Positions 1-7,500 of a DNA stretch of 9,239 nucleotides are shown here, piece by piece. Numbering within the stretch: position 1 is the first letter of the stretch; each line of letters begins with the position of its first letter. This DNA comes from DATMXS01 sp050260275 (GTDB taxonomy: Bacteria; Acidobacteriota; Terriglobia; Bryobacterales; Bryobacteraceae), in NCBI GenBank assembly GCA_050260275.1, contig JBLNBX010000199.1:1-9239 (forward strand). The letters run 5' to 3'. The position numbers were made by a program, and so were the translations under genes. The notes beneath the pieces were generated by a model. It was not told where the DNA came from and searched no databases. It saw nothing but the letters and a program-made list of their open reading frames with translations.

Positions 1-249
1 CAGCACCAACCCGCCCGCGGCGGCGAACTCCTTCACGGCGGCCATTACGGGCGAGAACTTCGCGATCGCGCCGCAGCGGAGGTAATCGCCGTAGGAAAAG
101 CCGCCGGGCAAGATGACGGCATCCACGTCGCCTATTCTTGGCGAGTCGTGCCAGAGGTACTCAGCCTGCTGGCCGAGATTATGCGACACCGCGTAGAACG
201 CATCGTGGTCGCAGTTGCTTCCGGGAAAGACAACGACACCGAATTTCAT
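1..249 (-). CDS. purQ: Phosphoribosylformylglycinamidine synthase subunit PurQ, N-terminal part
   Basis: PurQ is the glutamine amidotransferase subunit of FGAM synthase. It releases ammonia from glutamine for the fourth step of purine synthesis, in the cytoplasm with PurL and PurS. Only the first 83 codons are present; the gene runs off the left edge. The translation starts MKFGVVVFPGSNCDHDAFYA and continues with LWHDSP and the hallmark PGGFSYGDYLRCGAIAKFSP (about residues 49-68), the usual PurQ N-terminal pattern of the class I glutaminase fold. The nucleophilic cysteine of the family lies a few residues beyond the last visible codon, so catalysis cannot be checked here. The ATG is the natural family start. 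No Shine-Dalgarno sequence precedes it. A TAAACT hexamer on the minus strand (263-268) could be a -10 box giving a very short leader. The identification is firm; the promoter is a guess. Confidence 0.95.
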   Translation of the reverse strand, partial: MKFGVVVFPGSNCDHDAFYAVSHNLGQQAEYLWHDSPRIGDVDAVILPGGFSYGDYLRCGAIAKFSPVMAAVKEFAAAGGLVL

Positions 250-336
250 GGGGGAGATGACCAGTTTAGCATCCCGGCGGGACCGGCCACGCACACTTGT
301 GGTTTCGTACTTGGCGGCGGCAGCTTGAAACGGATT

Positions 337-576
337 CTAGCCAGCGGCGGACGCCGGAGCCGCTTTGGCTTTGCGGCGGGAACCGCGCTTCTCTACTGGA
401 GGCTGCCGGTCGCTCTTTTTAAGCGCCTGGAGCACAATCGGCGTGACGAACTTCTTTTCGCCGTATTCGTCGAATTTAATTACTGTGTGCTCGTCATTGC
501 AGGAGAGCACTGTCCCAAACCCGAATTTCTGGTGCTCGACCTGAGCGCCCTGAGAATAAGCGGTTCTGATACCCAT
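337..576 (-). CDS. Small stand-alone PcrA/UvrD C-terminal Tudor-like protein
   Basis: The gene encodes 79 residues. Residues about 8-52 read like the Tudor-like domain at the C-terminus of PcrA/UvrD helicases, which contacts RNA polymerase: V-x-H-x-K-F-G-x-G-T-V-L, a short charged turn, then V-I-K-F-D and a K-K-F strand. Here it is not attached to a helicase. The remaining tail (about 53-79) is rich in Lys, Arg, Ala and Pro, with KRGSRRKAKA, which suggests nucleic-acid contact or flexibility. It lies upstream of purQ on the same strand, 87 bp away, and may be co-transcribed with it. A TATCAT hexamer (587-592, minus) with TTCGAC 18 bp upstream would place transcription start only a few bases before the ATG, which fits the lack of a Shine-Dalgarno site. 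The domain match is from memory of the family; a polymerase-binding role is inference. The antisense frame is open but does not resemble a protein. Confidence 0.75.
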   Translation of the reverse strand: MGIRTAYSQGAQVEHQKFGFGTVLSCNDEHTVIKFDEYGEKKFVTPIVLQALKKSDRQPPVEKRGSRRKAKAAPASAAG

Positions 577-586
577 CGGTATTTCT

Positions 587-616
587 ATGATAACAAAAGT
601 ACTACGAGTTGTCGAA
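587..616 (-). promoter_or_regulatory. Candidate promoter of the Tudor-like gene
   Basis: Read on the minus strand, TTCGAC (611-616) and TATCAT (587-592) are separated by 18 bp and resemble -35 and -10 boxes. Only 10 bases lie between the -10 box and the ATG, so the transcript would be leaderless or nearly so. This rests on consensus matching only. Confidence 0.35.
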
Positions 617-645
617 CCTCCCTGTTTCGTTCGCGATACACGGAC

Positions 646-661
646 CCCGGGGTGACCCGGG
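646..661. repeat. GC-only hairpin in the divergent intergenic region
   Basis: CCCGGG-GTGA-CCCGGG is a perfect 6-bp GC stem closed by a GNRA-type tetraloop. It lies between the divergent Tudor-like gene and the protease gene. No T-run follows on either strand, so it is not a classical terminator. Each arm is itself palindromic, so it could equally be a pair of protein-binding half-sites. Confidence 0.5.
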
Positions 662-677
662 CGCGCAGTTTCCCTAG

Positions 678-690
678 TTCACAACGTGAA
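678..690. promoter_or_regulatory. Palindrome TTCAC-AAC-GTGAA upstream of the protease
   Basis: This is a perfect 5-bp inverted repeat around a 3-bp centre, ending 54 bp before the protease ATG. A weak -10-like TATTCT lies at 698-703, so the palindrome would cover the -35/spacer region, a usual place for an operator. No regulator can be named from it. Confidence 0.35.
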
Positions 691-732
691 GATGATCTAT
701 TCTGTTGTACTCGCGATGGCAGGATTCAGCGT

Positions 733-737
733 CAGGA
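733..737 (+). promoter_or_regulatory. Ribosome binding site that fixes the protease start
   Basis: CAGGA lies 7 bases before the ATG at 745. The frame stays open 199 codons further upstream, but this site, together with the signal peptide that begins at 745, picks this ATG as the true start. Confidence 0.65.
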
Positions 738-744
738 ACCTACG

Positions 745-3700
745 ATGAAACGCGCTCTGGCTATAGCTGTGTTTTTTGCGGCCGTCGCCGCGGCCGCCGC
801 TCCTCCCAGGGTGGGACGCCTCGCCCTCGTACTCGAAGACCAGCCAGTCGCGGCCCGCATAGACATCGGAGCCGCGCGCTCGGGCGCCGCTGCCCGCGCT
901 GTACTATCCAGCGCAGCCGCGCGTGCCGCAGCCCGCGAGATTCAGGACCGCCAGGCCCCTGTGCGGGCCGAGTTGGGCCGTCGCGGCTTCCGCGTAACCT
1001 ACGCCGCGCACACACTTGTGAACGCCGTTTTCGTAGCGGGCACGCCAGAGGACCTGAAGCGCGTGTCGGGCATACCGGGCGTCGTCAGGGCCGTCTACCT
1101 GCCCCCCATCGAGCGCACTCTCAACACCGCGTTACCCCTCGTGAAGGCTTCCGAAGCGTGGGTCCAGGCCGGCGGCATGACGAACGGCGGGGCTGGCGTG
1201 AACATCGGCATCATCGACACCGGCATCGACCACACCCACCCCGGTTTCCAGCAGGCTTGCGCAAGCCCGCCCGAGCAACCCTTCTGCGATCGCGACAACG
1301 GCGATTGCGCGTTCACGAACTCCAAAGTGGTGGCCGCGCGCAGCTACGTCGCGCTGATTTCGTACAGCGATCCGCAATGGTCCAGCCCGGACGATCTCAG
1401 CCCCCGCGACCGCGTGGGCCACGGCACCGCCCTGGCGATGATTGCCGCCGGCAACCAGGTGACCACGGATGTAGCCACGATATCCGGCGTCGCGCCCGGG
1501 GCGTGCCTGGGCAACTACAAGATATTCGGATCGCCCGGCGTGAACGACTATACGTACGCGGACGTACTCGCCGCGGCGCTTGAGCAGGCGTTCCAGGACG
1601 GGATGGACATAGTCTCCATCTCGATCGGAGCCGTTGCCCTCAGGAGCCCACTTGAGAGGTGCGCTACGGGTGACGGCGAAGTCTACTGCGACTCGTTCGT
1701 TGATGCCGTTATCGAGAGTGGCATCCAGAACGGCATGACTGTGGTGGTGGCGGCAGGGAACTCCGGTGACCTCTCTGCAGACTCGCCCACGCTCAACTCG
1801 ATCGAATCCCCAGGCATCGCGCCCGGGGCCATCACAGTAGGGGCGTCGAACAACGCGCACGTTTTCCACGAGCTGGTCAGGGTCGGCACAGATGGTGACG
1901 ACACGCCCCCGAACCTGCGGGAGATCCCGGCTCGCTTCGGCAACGGCCCGCGCCCCACTCCCAAGACGGATGCGTTCCCGCTGAAGGACATTCTTAGTGC
2001 GGGAAGCGACCCCGAGGGGTGCTCGGCCCTGCCGGCCGGTTCGCTGGACGGCACTATCGTGATCCTCGAACGTGGCGCTCGCACGTGCGCCTTCTCCGAA
2101 AAAGTAAACAACGCACATGCGGCGGGCGCTAAGGGCGTCATCATCCAGAGCGACGAAGACGAGCTGTTCGTACCCTCGGGCCTGGCGGCCACGGGGATTC
2201 CCGCCGTCCTCATATCGCGGTCGCACGGCATCGCGCTGAGGCAGTTCCTTGGTGCTCACCAGGGCCGCACGGCGGTGCTCGACACTACGCCCAAGCCGAG
2301 CGACTCCCCGAACGTGAATCGGGTTGCGCCGTTCTCCTCTCGCGGACCCGCCATCGGAACCTTCGGCATCAAGCCGGAGGTGCTCGCGCCTGGCAGGTAC
2401 ATATACACCGCCACGCAGAACTTCGACCCCAACAGCGACATGTACGACTACACGCGCTACGGCGTGTTCGACGGCACCAGTTTCTCGACGCCGATCATCG
2501 CCGGCATCGCCGCTCTCGTCAAGCAGGCGCACCCCGGCTACACACCGGCGCAGATCAAGTCGGCTGTGGTGAACACGGCCACGCGCATCAACGTCGACTC
2601 CGAGCAACTGGGCCTTCTAGACCAGGGCGCGGGGCTGGTGAACGCCGAGGCAGCGGTGCGATCGAACATAACCGTCGATCCCGCAACCATCTCGTTCGGC
2701 AGAATCACTTCCACTAACCTTCCGACGCCCCGGGCGACGCTGAACATCAACGGCGACAATTGGAACGCCAGCGTTGACCAGACCATCCCGGCAGCGGGCG
2801 TGACGATCCGGACGGAGCGGCGCGGAAGCCAACTGGACGTATGGCTCGAAGGCTCGCTACCCCAGGCTGGCGTCTACCACGGCGCGATAGTCATAACCGG
2901 CGGCGCAGTGGATCTGCGGGTTCCCTATGCGTTCTTCGTTAGCGACAACGTGCCCGCCACCATCGTCCCGCTGATCGGCGCCGGGTTCTGGGGCGGCACC
3001 GGTGAAACCCTGAACGGATGCACCGATGCTGACACCGCGACGGGCACCCCGTCGCTCGCCTTCAAGCTGCTAGACCGGTTCGGCATACCCATCACCACGG
3101 CCGACAACGGCGCCGTCATCTGGAACGTTTTGCCGGGCGGTCCCAGGGCCACGATCACCCTGGCCGATGCCGACACCGATGTCAACGGCATTGCCGCGGC
3201 CTGTCTCACGCTCGGCGCTACAGAAGGCTATGACACGGTGCGGGCAACCGTGAACTACCTGGGCCGGCAGCTCACGTACGACTTCCAGGGCTTCACGCGC
3301 TACTGGCCGGACATCAACTACGACGGACTGGTGGACGCCGCAAGCAACACGATCAATCTCAACGTGGGGCTGGCGCCCGGTTCGCTGATGTCCATATACG
3401 GCGAAGGCCTATCGGAGACGACTTCAGAGATGCGGCACGCGCCAGGATACCCGCTCAACCTGCCGCTCTCGATAGCGGGCGTGTATGTCACTTTCGATAC
3501 CGAGGACGGCATCAGCGTGCCCGGGCGGCTGCTGTTCGTGAGCGATCGACAGGTGAACGTGCAGATTCCCTGGGAGCTGGCCGGATACAACGGCGCCTGG
3601 GTGAAGGTGGTGAACAACAGCTTCCCGACGCTGGTGCGCTGGCTGCCGCTCACCGTCGCCGCGCCTCAAATATTCCAGTACTTCGAGCCGGACAAGATGG

Positions 3701-4056
3701 ACTACGCCGTGGCGCAGTCCGCTGATGACTGGTCCTACATCACTCCGGGCGCGCCGGCGCGCCGGGGCCAGTGGATCGTGCTCTACGGTAACGGATTCGG
3801 CCCGCTGCGCGAGAACCAGCCGGCCACCGGAGAAACCACCAACGGCCAGCTCGCGGAAACACTTTTCCCGGTCACCGTGACCGTCGGAGGCCGCCCGGCC
3901 GAGATCTACTACGCCGGACTCCAGCCGGAGTACGTGGGACTTTACCAGTTGAATATCAGGATCCCGGACGATGCGCCGCTTGGGCCCGAGCAGCCCATCG
4001 TCGTAACAATTAATGGGATCTCCTCCAAACCAGTTAAGATCGCCATAGCCGAGTAA
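745..4056 (+). CDS. Secreted subtilisin-like serine protease (S8) with PA, Ig-like and TIGR03437-like domains
   Basis: The 1103-residue precursor starts with a Sec signal peptide (MKRALAIAVFF plus an Ala run, cleavage near residue 19) and an I9-like propeptide (about 24-120). The subtilase domain (about 145-635) has a complete catalytic set: D158 in IGIIDTGID, H226 in GHGTA, oxyanion N339 in AAGNSG and S579 in DGTSFSTP. A PA domain is inserted at about 413-515 with the conserved C426/C448 pair, then SSRGP at 531-535. Next come beta-rich segments, an Ig-like domain (about 745-850), a DxNxDGxxD loop (856-864) and a TIGR03437-like C-terminus (about 873-1103, with VLYGNGFGP and YAGLQPEYVGLYQLN). 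All ten cysteines lie before residue 821, and disulfides are plausible. There is no membrane anchor or LPxTG, so it is probably secreted or surface-held through the C-terminal domain. The substrate is unknown. The 199 open codons upstream overlap two minus-strand genes and are not coding. Confidence 0.93.
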   Translation: MKRALAIAVFFAAVAAAAAPPRVGRLALVLEDQPVAARIDIGAARSGAAARAVLSSAAARAAAREIQDRQAPVRAELGRRGFRVTYAAHTLVNAVFVAGTPEDLKRVSGIPGVVRAVYLPPIERTLNTALPLVKASEAWVQAGGMTNGGAGVNIGIIDTGIDHTHPGFQQACASPPEQPFCDRDNGDCAFTNSKVVAARSYVALISYSDPQWSSPDDLSPRDRVGHGTALAMIAAGNQVTTDVATISGVAPGACLGNYKIFGSPGVNDYTYADVLAAALEQAFQDGMDIVSISIGAVALRSPLERCATGDGEVYCDSFVDAVIESGIQNGMTVVVAAGNSGDLSADSPTLNSIESPGIAPGAITVGASNNAHVFHELVRVGTDGDDTPPNLREIPARFGNGPRPTPKTDAFPLKDILSAGSDPEGCSALPAGSLDGTIVILERGARTCAFSEKVNNAHAAGAKGVIIQSDEDELFVPSGLAATGIPAVLISRSHGIALRQFLGAHQGRTAVLDTTPKPSDSPNVNRVAPFSSRGPAIGTFGIKPEVLAPGRYIYTATQNFDPNSDMYDYTRYGVFDGTSFSTPIIAGIAALVKQAHPGYTPAQIKSAVVNTATRINVDSEQLGLLDQGAGLVNAEAAVRSNITVDPATISFGRITSTNLPTPRATLNINGDNWNASVDQTIPAAGVTIRTERRGSQLDVWLEGSLPQAGVYHGAIVITGGAVDLRVPYAFFVSDNVPATIVPLIGAGFWGGTGETLNGCTDADTATGTPSLAFKLLDRFGIPITTADNGAVIWNVLPGGPRATITLADADTDVNGIAAACLTLGATEGYDTVRATVNYLGRQLTYDFQGFTRYWPDINYDGLVDAASNTINLNVGLAPGSLMSIYGEGLSETTSEMRHAPGYPLNLPLSIAGVYVTFDTEDGISVPGRLLFVSDRQVNVQIPWELAGYNGAWVKVVNNSFPTLVRWLPLTVAAPQIFQYFEPDKMDYAVAQSADDWSYITPGAPARRGQWIVLYGNGFGPLRENQPATGETTNGQLAETLFPVTVTVGGRPAEIYYAGLQPEYVGLYQLNIRIPDDAPLGPEQPIVVTINGISSKPVKIAIAE

Positions 4057-4070
4057 AGCGGGTTGAATTT

Positions 4071-4106
4071 CTGACCGGCGCTCTCCGCGCAGGAAGCGCC
4101 GGTCAG
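4071..4106. terminator. Perfect 12-bp inverted repeat after the protease gene
   Basis: CTGACCGGCGCT and AGCGCCGGTCAG pair perfectly around a 12-base loop, starting 14 bases after the protease stop. The position suits transcription termination or mRNA 3'-end protection. No T-run follows, so an intrinsic terminator of the classical kind is not proven. Confidence 0.5.
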
Positions 4107-4172
4107 GACGGCTTCTCGTCCGTCGCATCGTGATATTCTTTGGGGTACTTATTGGCCCGTGAGTATGCTGCG

Positions 4173-4538
4173 ATGTCTGCGCCCGGGAAACTGAGAGTCC
4201 ATCACGAGATTGGGGAGGTTCCGGGGCAGGGCGGCTTCGGCGTGATTTACCGCGCGTTCGAGAACGCCGTGCGCAGCGGCGCGGTGCCCAAGACGCTTCA
4301 CGGCGTGCCGGCGCGCGCGATCCTGAAGGCGTTCTTCACGGAATGCGACACAGTGGCGGGGTTGAACTACCCGAAAATCGCATCGAGTTTTTGTAAACTC
4401 CCTTGCGGTCAAAGCGCGGCGGAGCGAAGAGCGCGCGCAGTTCGCGGACGTGCCGTCGCAGGCATGAATTCTCAAGACGATCCATCCTCAGCACCCGAAA
4501 CTCGGGTTCGAAATGGAGCGAGTGGTGAAACAACGTGA
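4173..4538 (+). pseudogene. Ser/Thr protein kinase N-lobe remnant, catalytic core missing
   Basis: From the ATG at 4173, residues 13-69 follow the Hanks-type kinase N-lobe: glycine loop G18-Q-G20-G-F-G23-V-I-Y, lysine K40 in AVPKTLHG (the VAIK position), then ILKAFFTECDTVAGLNYPKI, matching the alpha-C helix with E57 and the LNHPNI motif (here LNYPKI). Similarity stops near 4380. The rest (RARAVRGRAVAGMNSQDD and onward) resembles no kinase, and the HRD loop, DFG and APE motifs are absent; there is no room for them before the next gene. The frame then overlaps the start of the TPR/PEGA gene in another frame. In many bacterial kinases such TPR/PEGA segments follow the kinase domain, so I infer an internal deletion with a frame change that split one receptor kinase. 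A translated non-catalytic fragment, or a chimeric assembly, cannot be excluded. An upstream TTG at 4140 is less likely as a start. Confidence 0.55.
4385..4400. repeat. Small hairpin at the kinase breakpoint
   Basis: GAGTTT-TTGT-AAACTC is a perfect 6-bp stem with a 4-base loop. It sits exactly where kinase similarity ends and in a locally AT-richer patch. It may mark a deletion or insertion scar; no element was recognised. Confidence 0.35.
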
Positions 4539-7500
4539 TCCTGCGGCCCTGGCCGAAGCCAAGGCCCGTGCAATTGAGCAGATCGAGCGCGCGCTCGCGG
4601 CATTCGAGATGGGGCGCGCAGTGGAACTGGCCGCGTCAGCCGTGGCGGAGTTTCCCGGCGACGCGGATATCGCGTCGCTGAAGGCTCGCACCGATGAGGC
4701 CGCCGCCAAGATCGCCGAGGCCGAGAAGCTACTGGCGCAGGGACGCGCGCTGTGCGCTCAGCAGTGGTGGGACGAGGGTTTTGACGCGATGCGCAAAGCC
4801 CTCGCGCTCTGGCCGCAGTACCAACCCGCGCGGGCTGCGCTGGTGGAATCGCTCATTGAGCGCTCACGCGCCCTGCTCGAGACCGACTGGCGCGCGGCCG
4901 AGCCCTACGTACAGGAGGCGCTCGAACTCGAGCCTGGCAACGCCATCGCCAAGAGCCTGCGCACCTCCGTGGCTGATCACCGCCGTGACGAAGCCGTAGT
5001 GAAGTGCTTCACGCTGGCCCGCGCGCATCGCAAAGCCGGACGGCTGGACGAAGCGCTGCGGGAAGCCGAGCAGTGCTTCGCGCAGTATCCGCTGGACCCA
5101 CGCCTGCAACAACTCCGTGACATCCTAAAGGCCGAGCTCGAAAAGGCGCAGATCGCAACACAGCGCCCCGCCGACCTCCAGGCCCTGCGCGAGATACAGG
5201 AATCGCTGGAGAACGCTCCTGGCGCAGCCGCTGCGCGTGACGCCCTCGCCCGCGCCCGCGAGATTGCCGCGCGGTACACGGGGGACGCCGAAATTGAGGC
5301 ACTCGTGGACGCGATCACCGCCCGCGCCGGCGAAATAGCGCCTGCTCTGCCCGAGGCGCCGCCGGTGGCCGCGGCCGCAGCCGCCGCCGCGGCGGATTCC
5401 GCGCCTCCGCCGCTCTTCATGGACGAACCAGCCCCCGTTCCGCTGCCCGAGGCGGACTTGTTCGGCTCGCCCGAACCGGCTCAGCCGCCGGTTCCGCCGG
5501 CCCCAATGGCGGCGCAGCGGGGCGAACCGGGTTCGCAGCAATCCGGCGGCTTCACGAGCGGGCAGCCCGCGTCCGGCCCCGGTGCTCCGCAGGACCTGCC
5601 CGCGCCACCAGCGGGGCAGCCGCCGGCCGCGCCGCCCCCGGCGCAACAGCCGCCCGCGCCTCCGCAGGGGCAGATTCCTCCGGCGCCGCCGCGCCCTCCC
5701 CGCAAGCCCATCAATCGCAACGTGCTTTGGGCGGGCGTGGGAACTGCGGCCGTGCTTGCTCTGATAGCCGCAGCTATCGCCCTCACTCGCATGTCTCGGG
5801 GGTCGTCAGCGGGCATGGTCCGGCTGGAGGTGAGGACGAACCCGCCGGGCGCTACCATCCGCGTCGACGGCAGGGTGCGTGGCACCTCGAACTTTACGCT
5901 CGAAACCGCGCCCGGAGAGTTCCTCGTGGAAGCCGTTCTCGAGGGTTACCAGACCGCGTCAACGCGCGCCAAAGCCGCTCCCGGCGCGGCGCCTCTGGAG
6001 TTCACTCTCGAGCCGCTGCCGCAGACCATCCGCTTGTTCACCGATCTTCCTGACGGCACGGTGGTGCTCGATTCCGAGCCGCCGCGCGAGCTCGCCGACG
6101 GCCAGGTAATTCTGGACGCCGTGCCGCCGGGCACGCACACGATCACCGTAAAATCACGGTCGGGACAGGCGACATTCAACATCGAAGTCGCGCCGGGGCG
6201 GGCTCCCTCCGTAACCGCGCCTCCCGTGGTGAGGGATGTGGCGGCGCTCCTGGTGTCGAACCTCGGCTCGACCGCGCGGGTGTACTCGAGCGCTGCGCCC
6301 GTCCGCATTGATGTTGACGGCCAGCCGGCCGGCGAGGCCGGCCCGGACGGCTTGCAGGTGCTCAACCTGGCTCCCGGTACACATGAGATCGCCGCCGGCC
6401 AGGGAGTCACGCAGGTCAAGAAGATTGTCGAGATAAGCCCGGCCCCGACGCTCACGGCTTTTCTTCAGTCCGACCGGAACATCGGCACGCTGGTCATTCT
6501 GGCCGGCGAGGATGGCGTGGACGTTTTCATCGACGGCCGCCGCTACCGCCGCCAGACGGCCCGCGGCGGACAGCTTCGCATCCCGCGCGAGCCGAAACAG
6601 TACCGCATCCGTGTCGCCAAGAGCGGATTCCAGGACGTTCCGGAACAGGTTGTGAACCTGGCCAAGGGCGAAGAGAAGCGGGTGACGTTCAAACTGGTTC
6701 CGCTGCCGACGACGGCGCATCTGGCGTTTCGCGGCGCTGCGCCAGGTGCGCAGGTGTTCCTCGACGGATCGCTGATCGGCACCGTCGGTCCGGACGGCGG
6801 GTTCCAGGCAGGCAGCGTGCCTCCAGGCGAACACACGATCGAGCTTCGCAGCGGCAGCATGCGGTCGCGTCCCGTGCGCAAGAGCTTCACGGCGGGCCAG
6901 ACGATCGACCTTTCCGCCGCCGAGATCGCCATGAGGAGCGTGCGCGGCACGCTGCGGCTGAACATCACTCCGGCGGACGCCCACGTGACAGTAACGCGAT
7001 CCGGCGGAAGCCCGGTGGCGGTTACCGGCTCCGAGATGGAACTGGACGAAGGCTCCTACACCGTGACGGCAAGAGCCGAGGGCTACGTTCAACACTCCCA
7101 GCACGTGCAGATCACGGGCGGGCAGACCTCGCAGTTGGACATGACGCTCATCCGCGCGGAGCAGCGTCCGAAAGTCGTCGCGAGCGGAATGGAAGGATGG
7201 CAGACGCCGTGGTCGAAGGACGGTGATTGGTACCGGCTCAAGGGCGCCGGGATGGTTCAGTACAAACAGGCATCTTCGCCCGGAGTCTACGCATTCAACA
7301 TCATGTTGGGCTCCGGTGGAGGGCTGTTCCGCGGCAAGGACCTGGAGTGGTTTGCGAACTACAGAGACGCCAGGAACTACGTCCTGTTCCGGCTCGAGAA
7401 GACGACACTCCGCCGCATCGTTGTCGAGAACGGTAAGCGCACCGAGTATCCGAAGCGCCCACACAACCTCGACCTTCGGGACGGGATGATGGCATCGGTG

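Noticed and set aside
148..744. Upstream extension of the protease frame by 199 codons
   Set aside because: It runs antisense through purQ and the Tudor-like gene, has no recognisable content, and the signal peptide and ribosome binding site both place the start at 745.
1132..2607. 491-codon open frame on the minus strand
   Set aside because: It lies antisense to the subtilase catalytic domain, is Arg/Val-rich without motifs, and is explained by GC-rich codon bias.
4149..4533. Minus-strand frames over the kinase remnant as a transposase fragment
   Set aside because: One translation has a helical look, but no transposase motif is recognisable, while the plus strand shows clear kinase N-lobe motifs.
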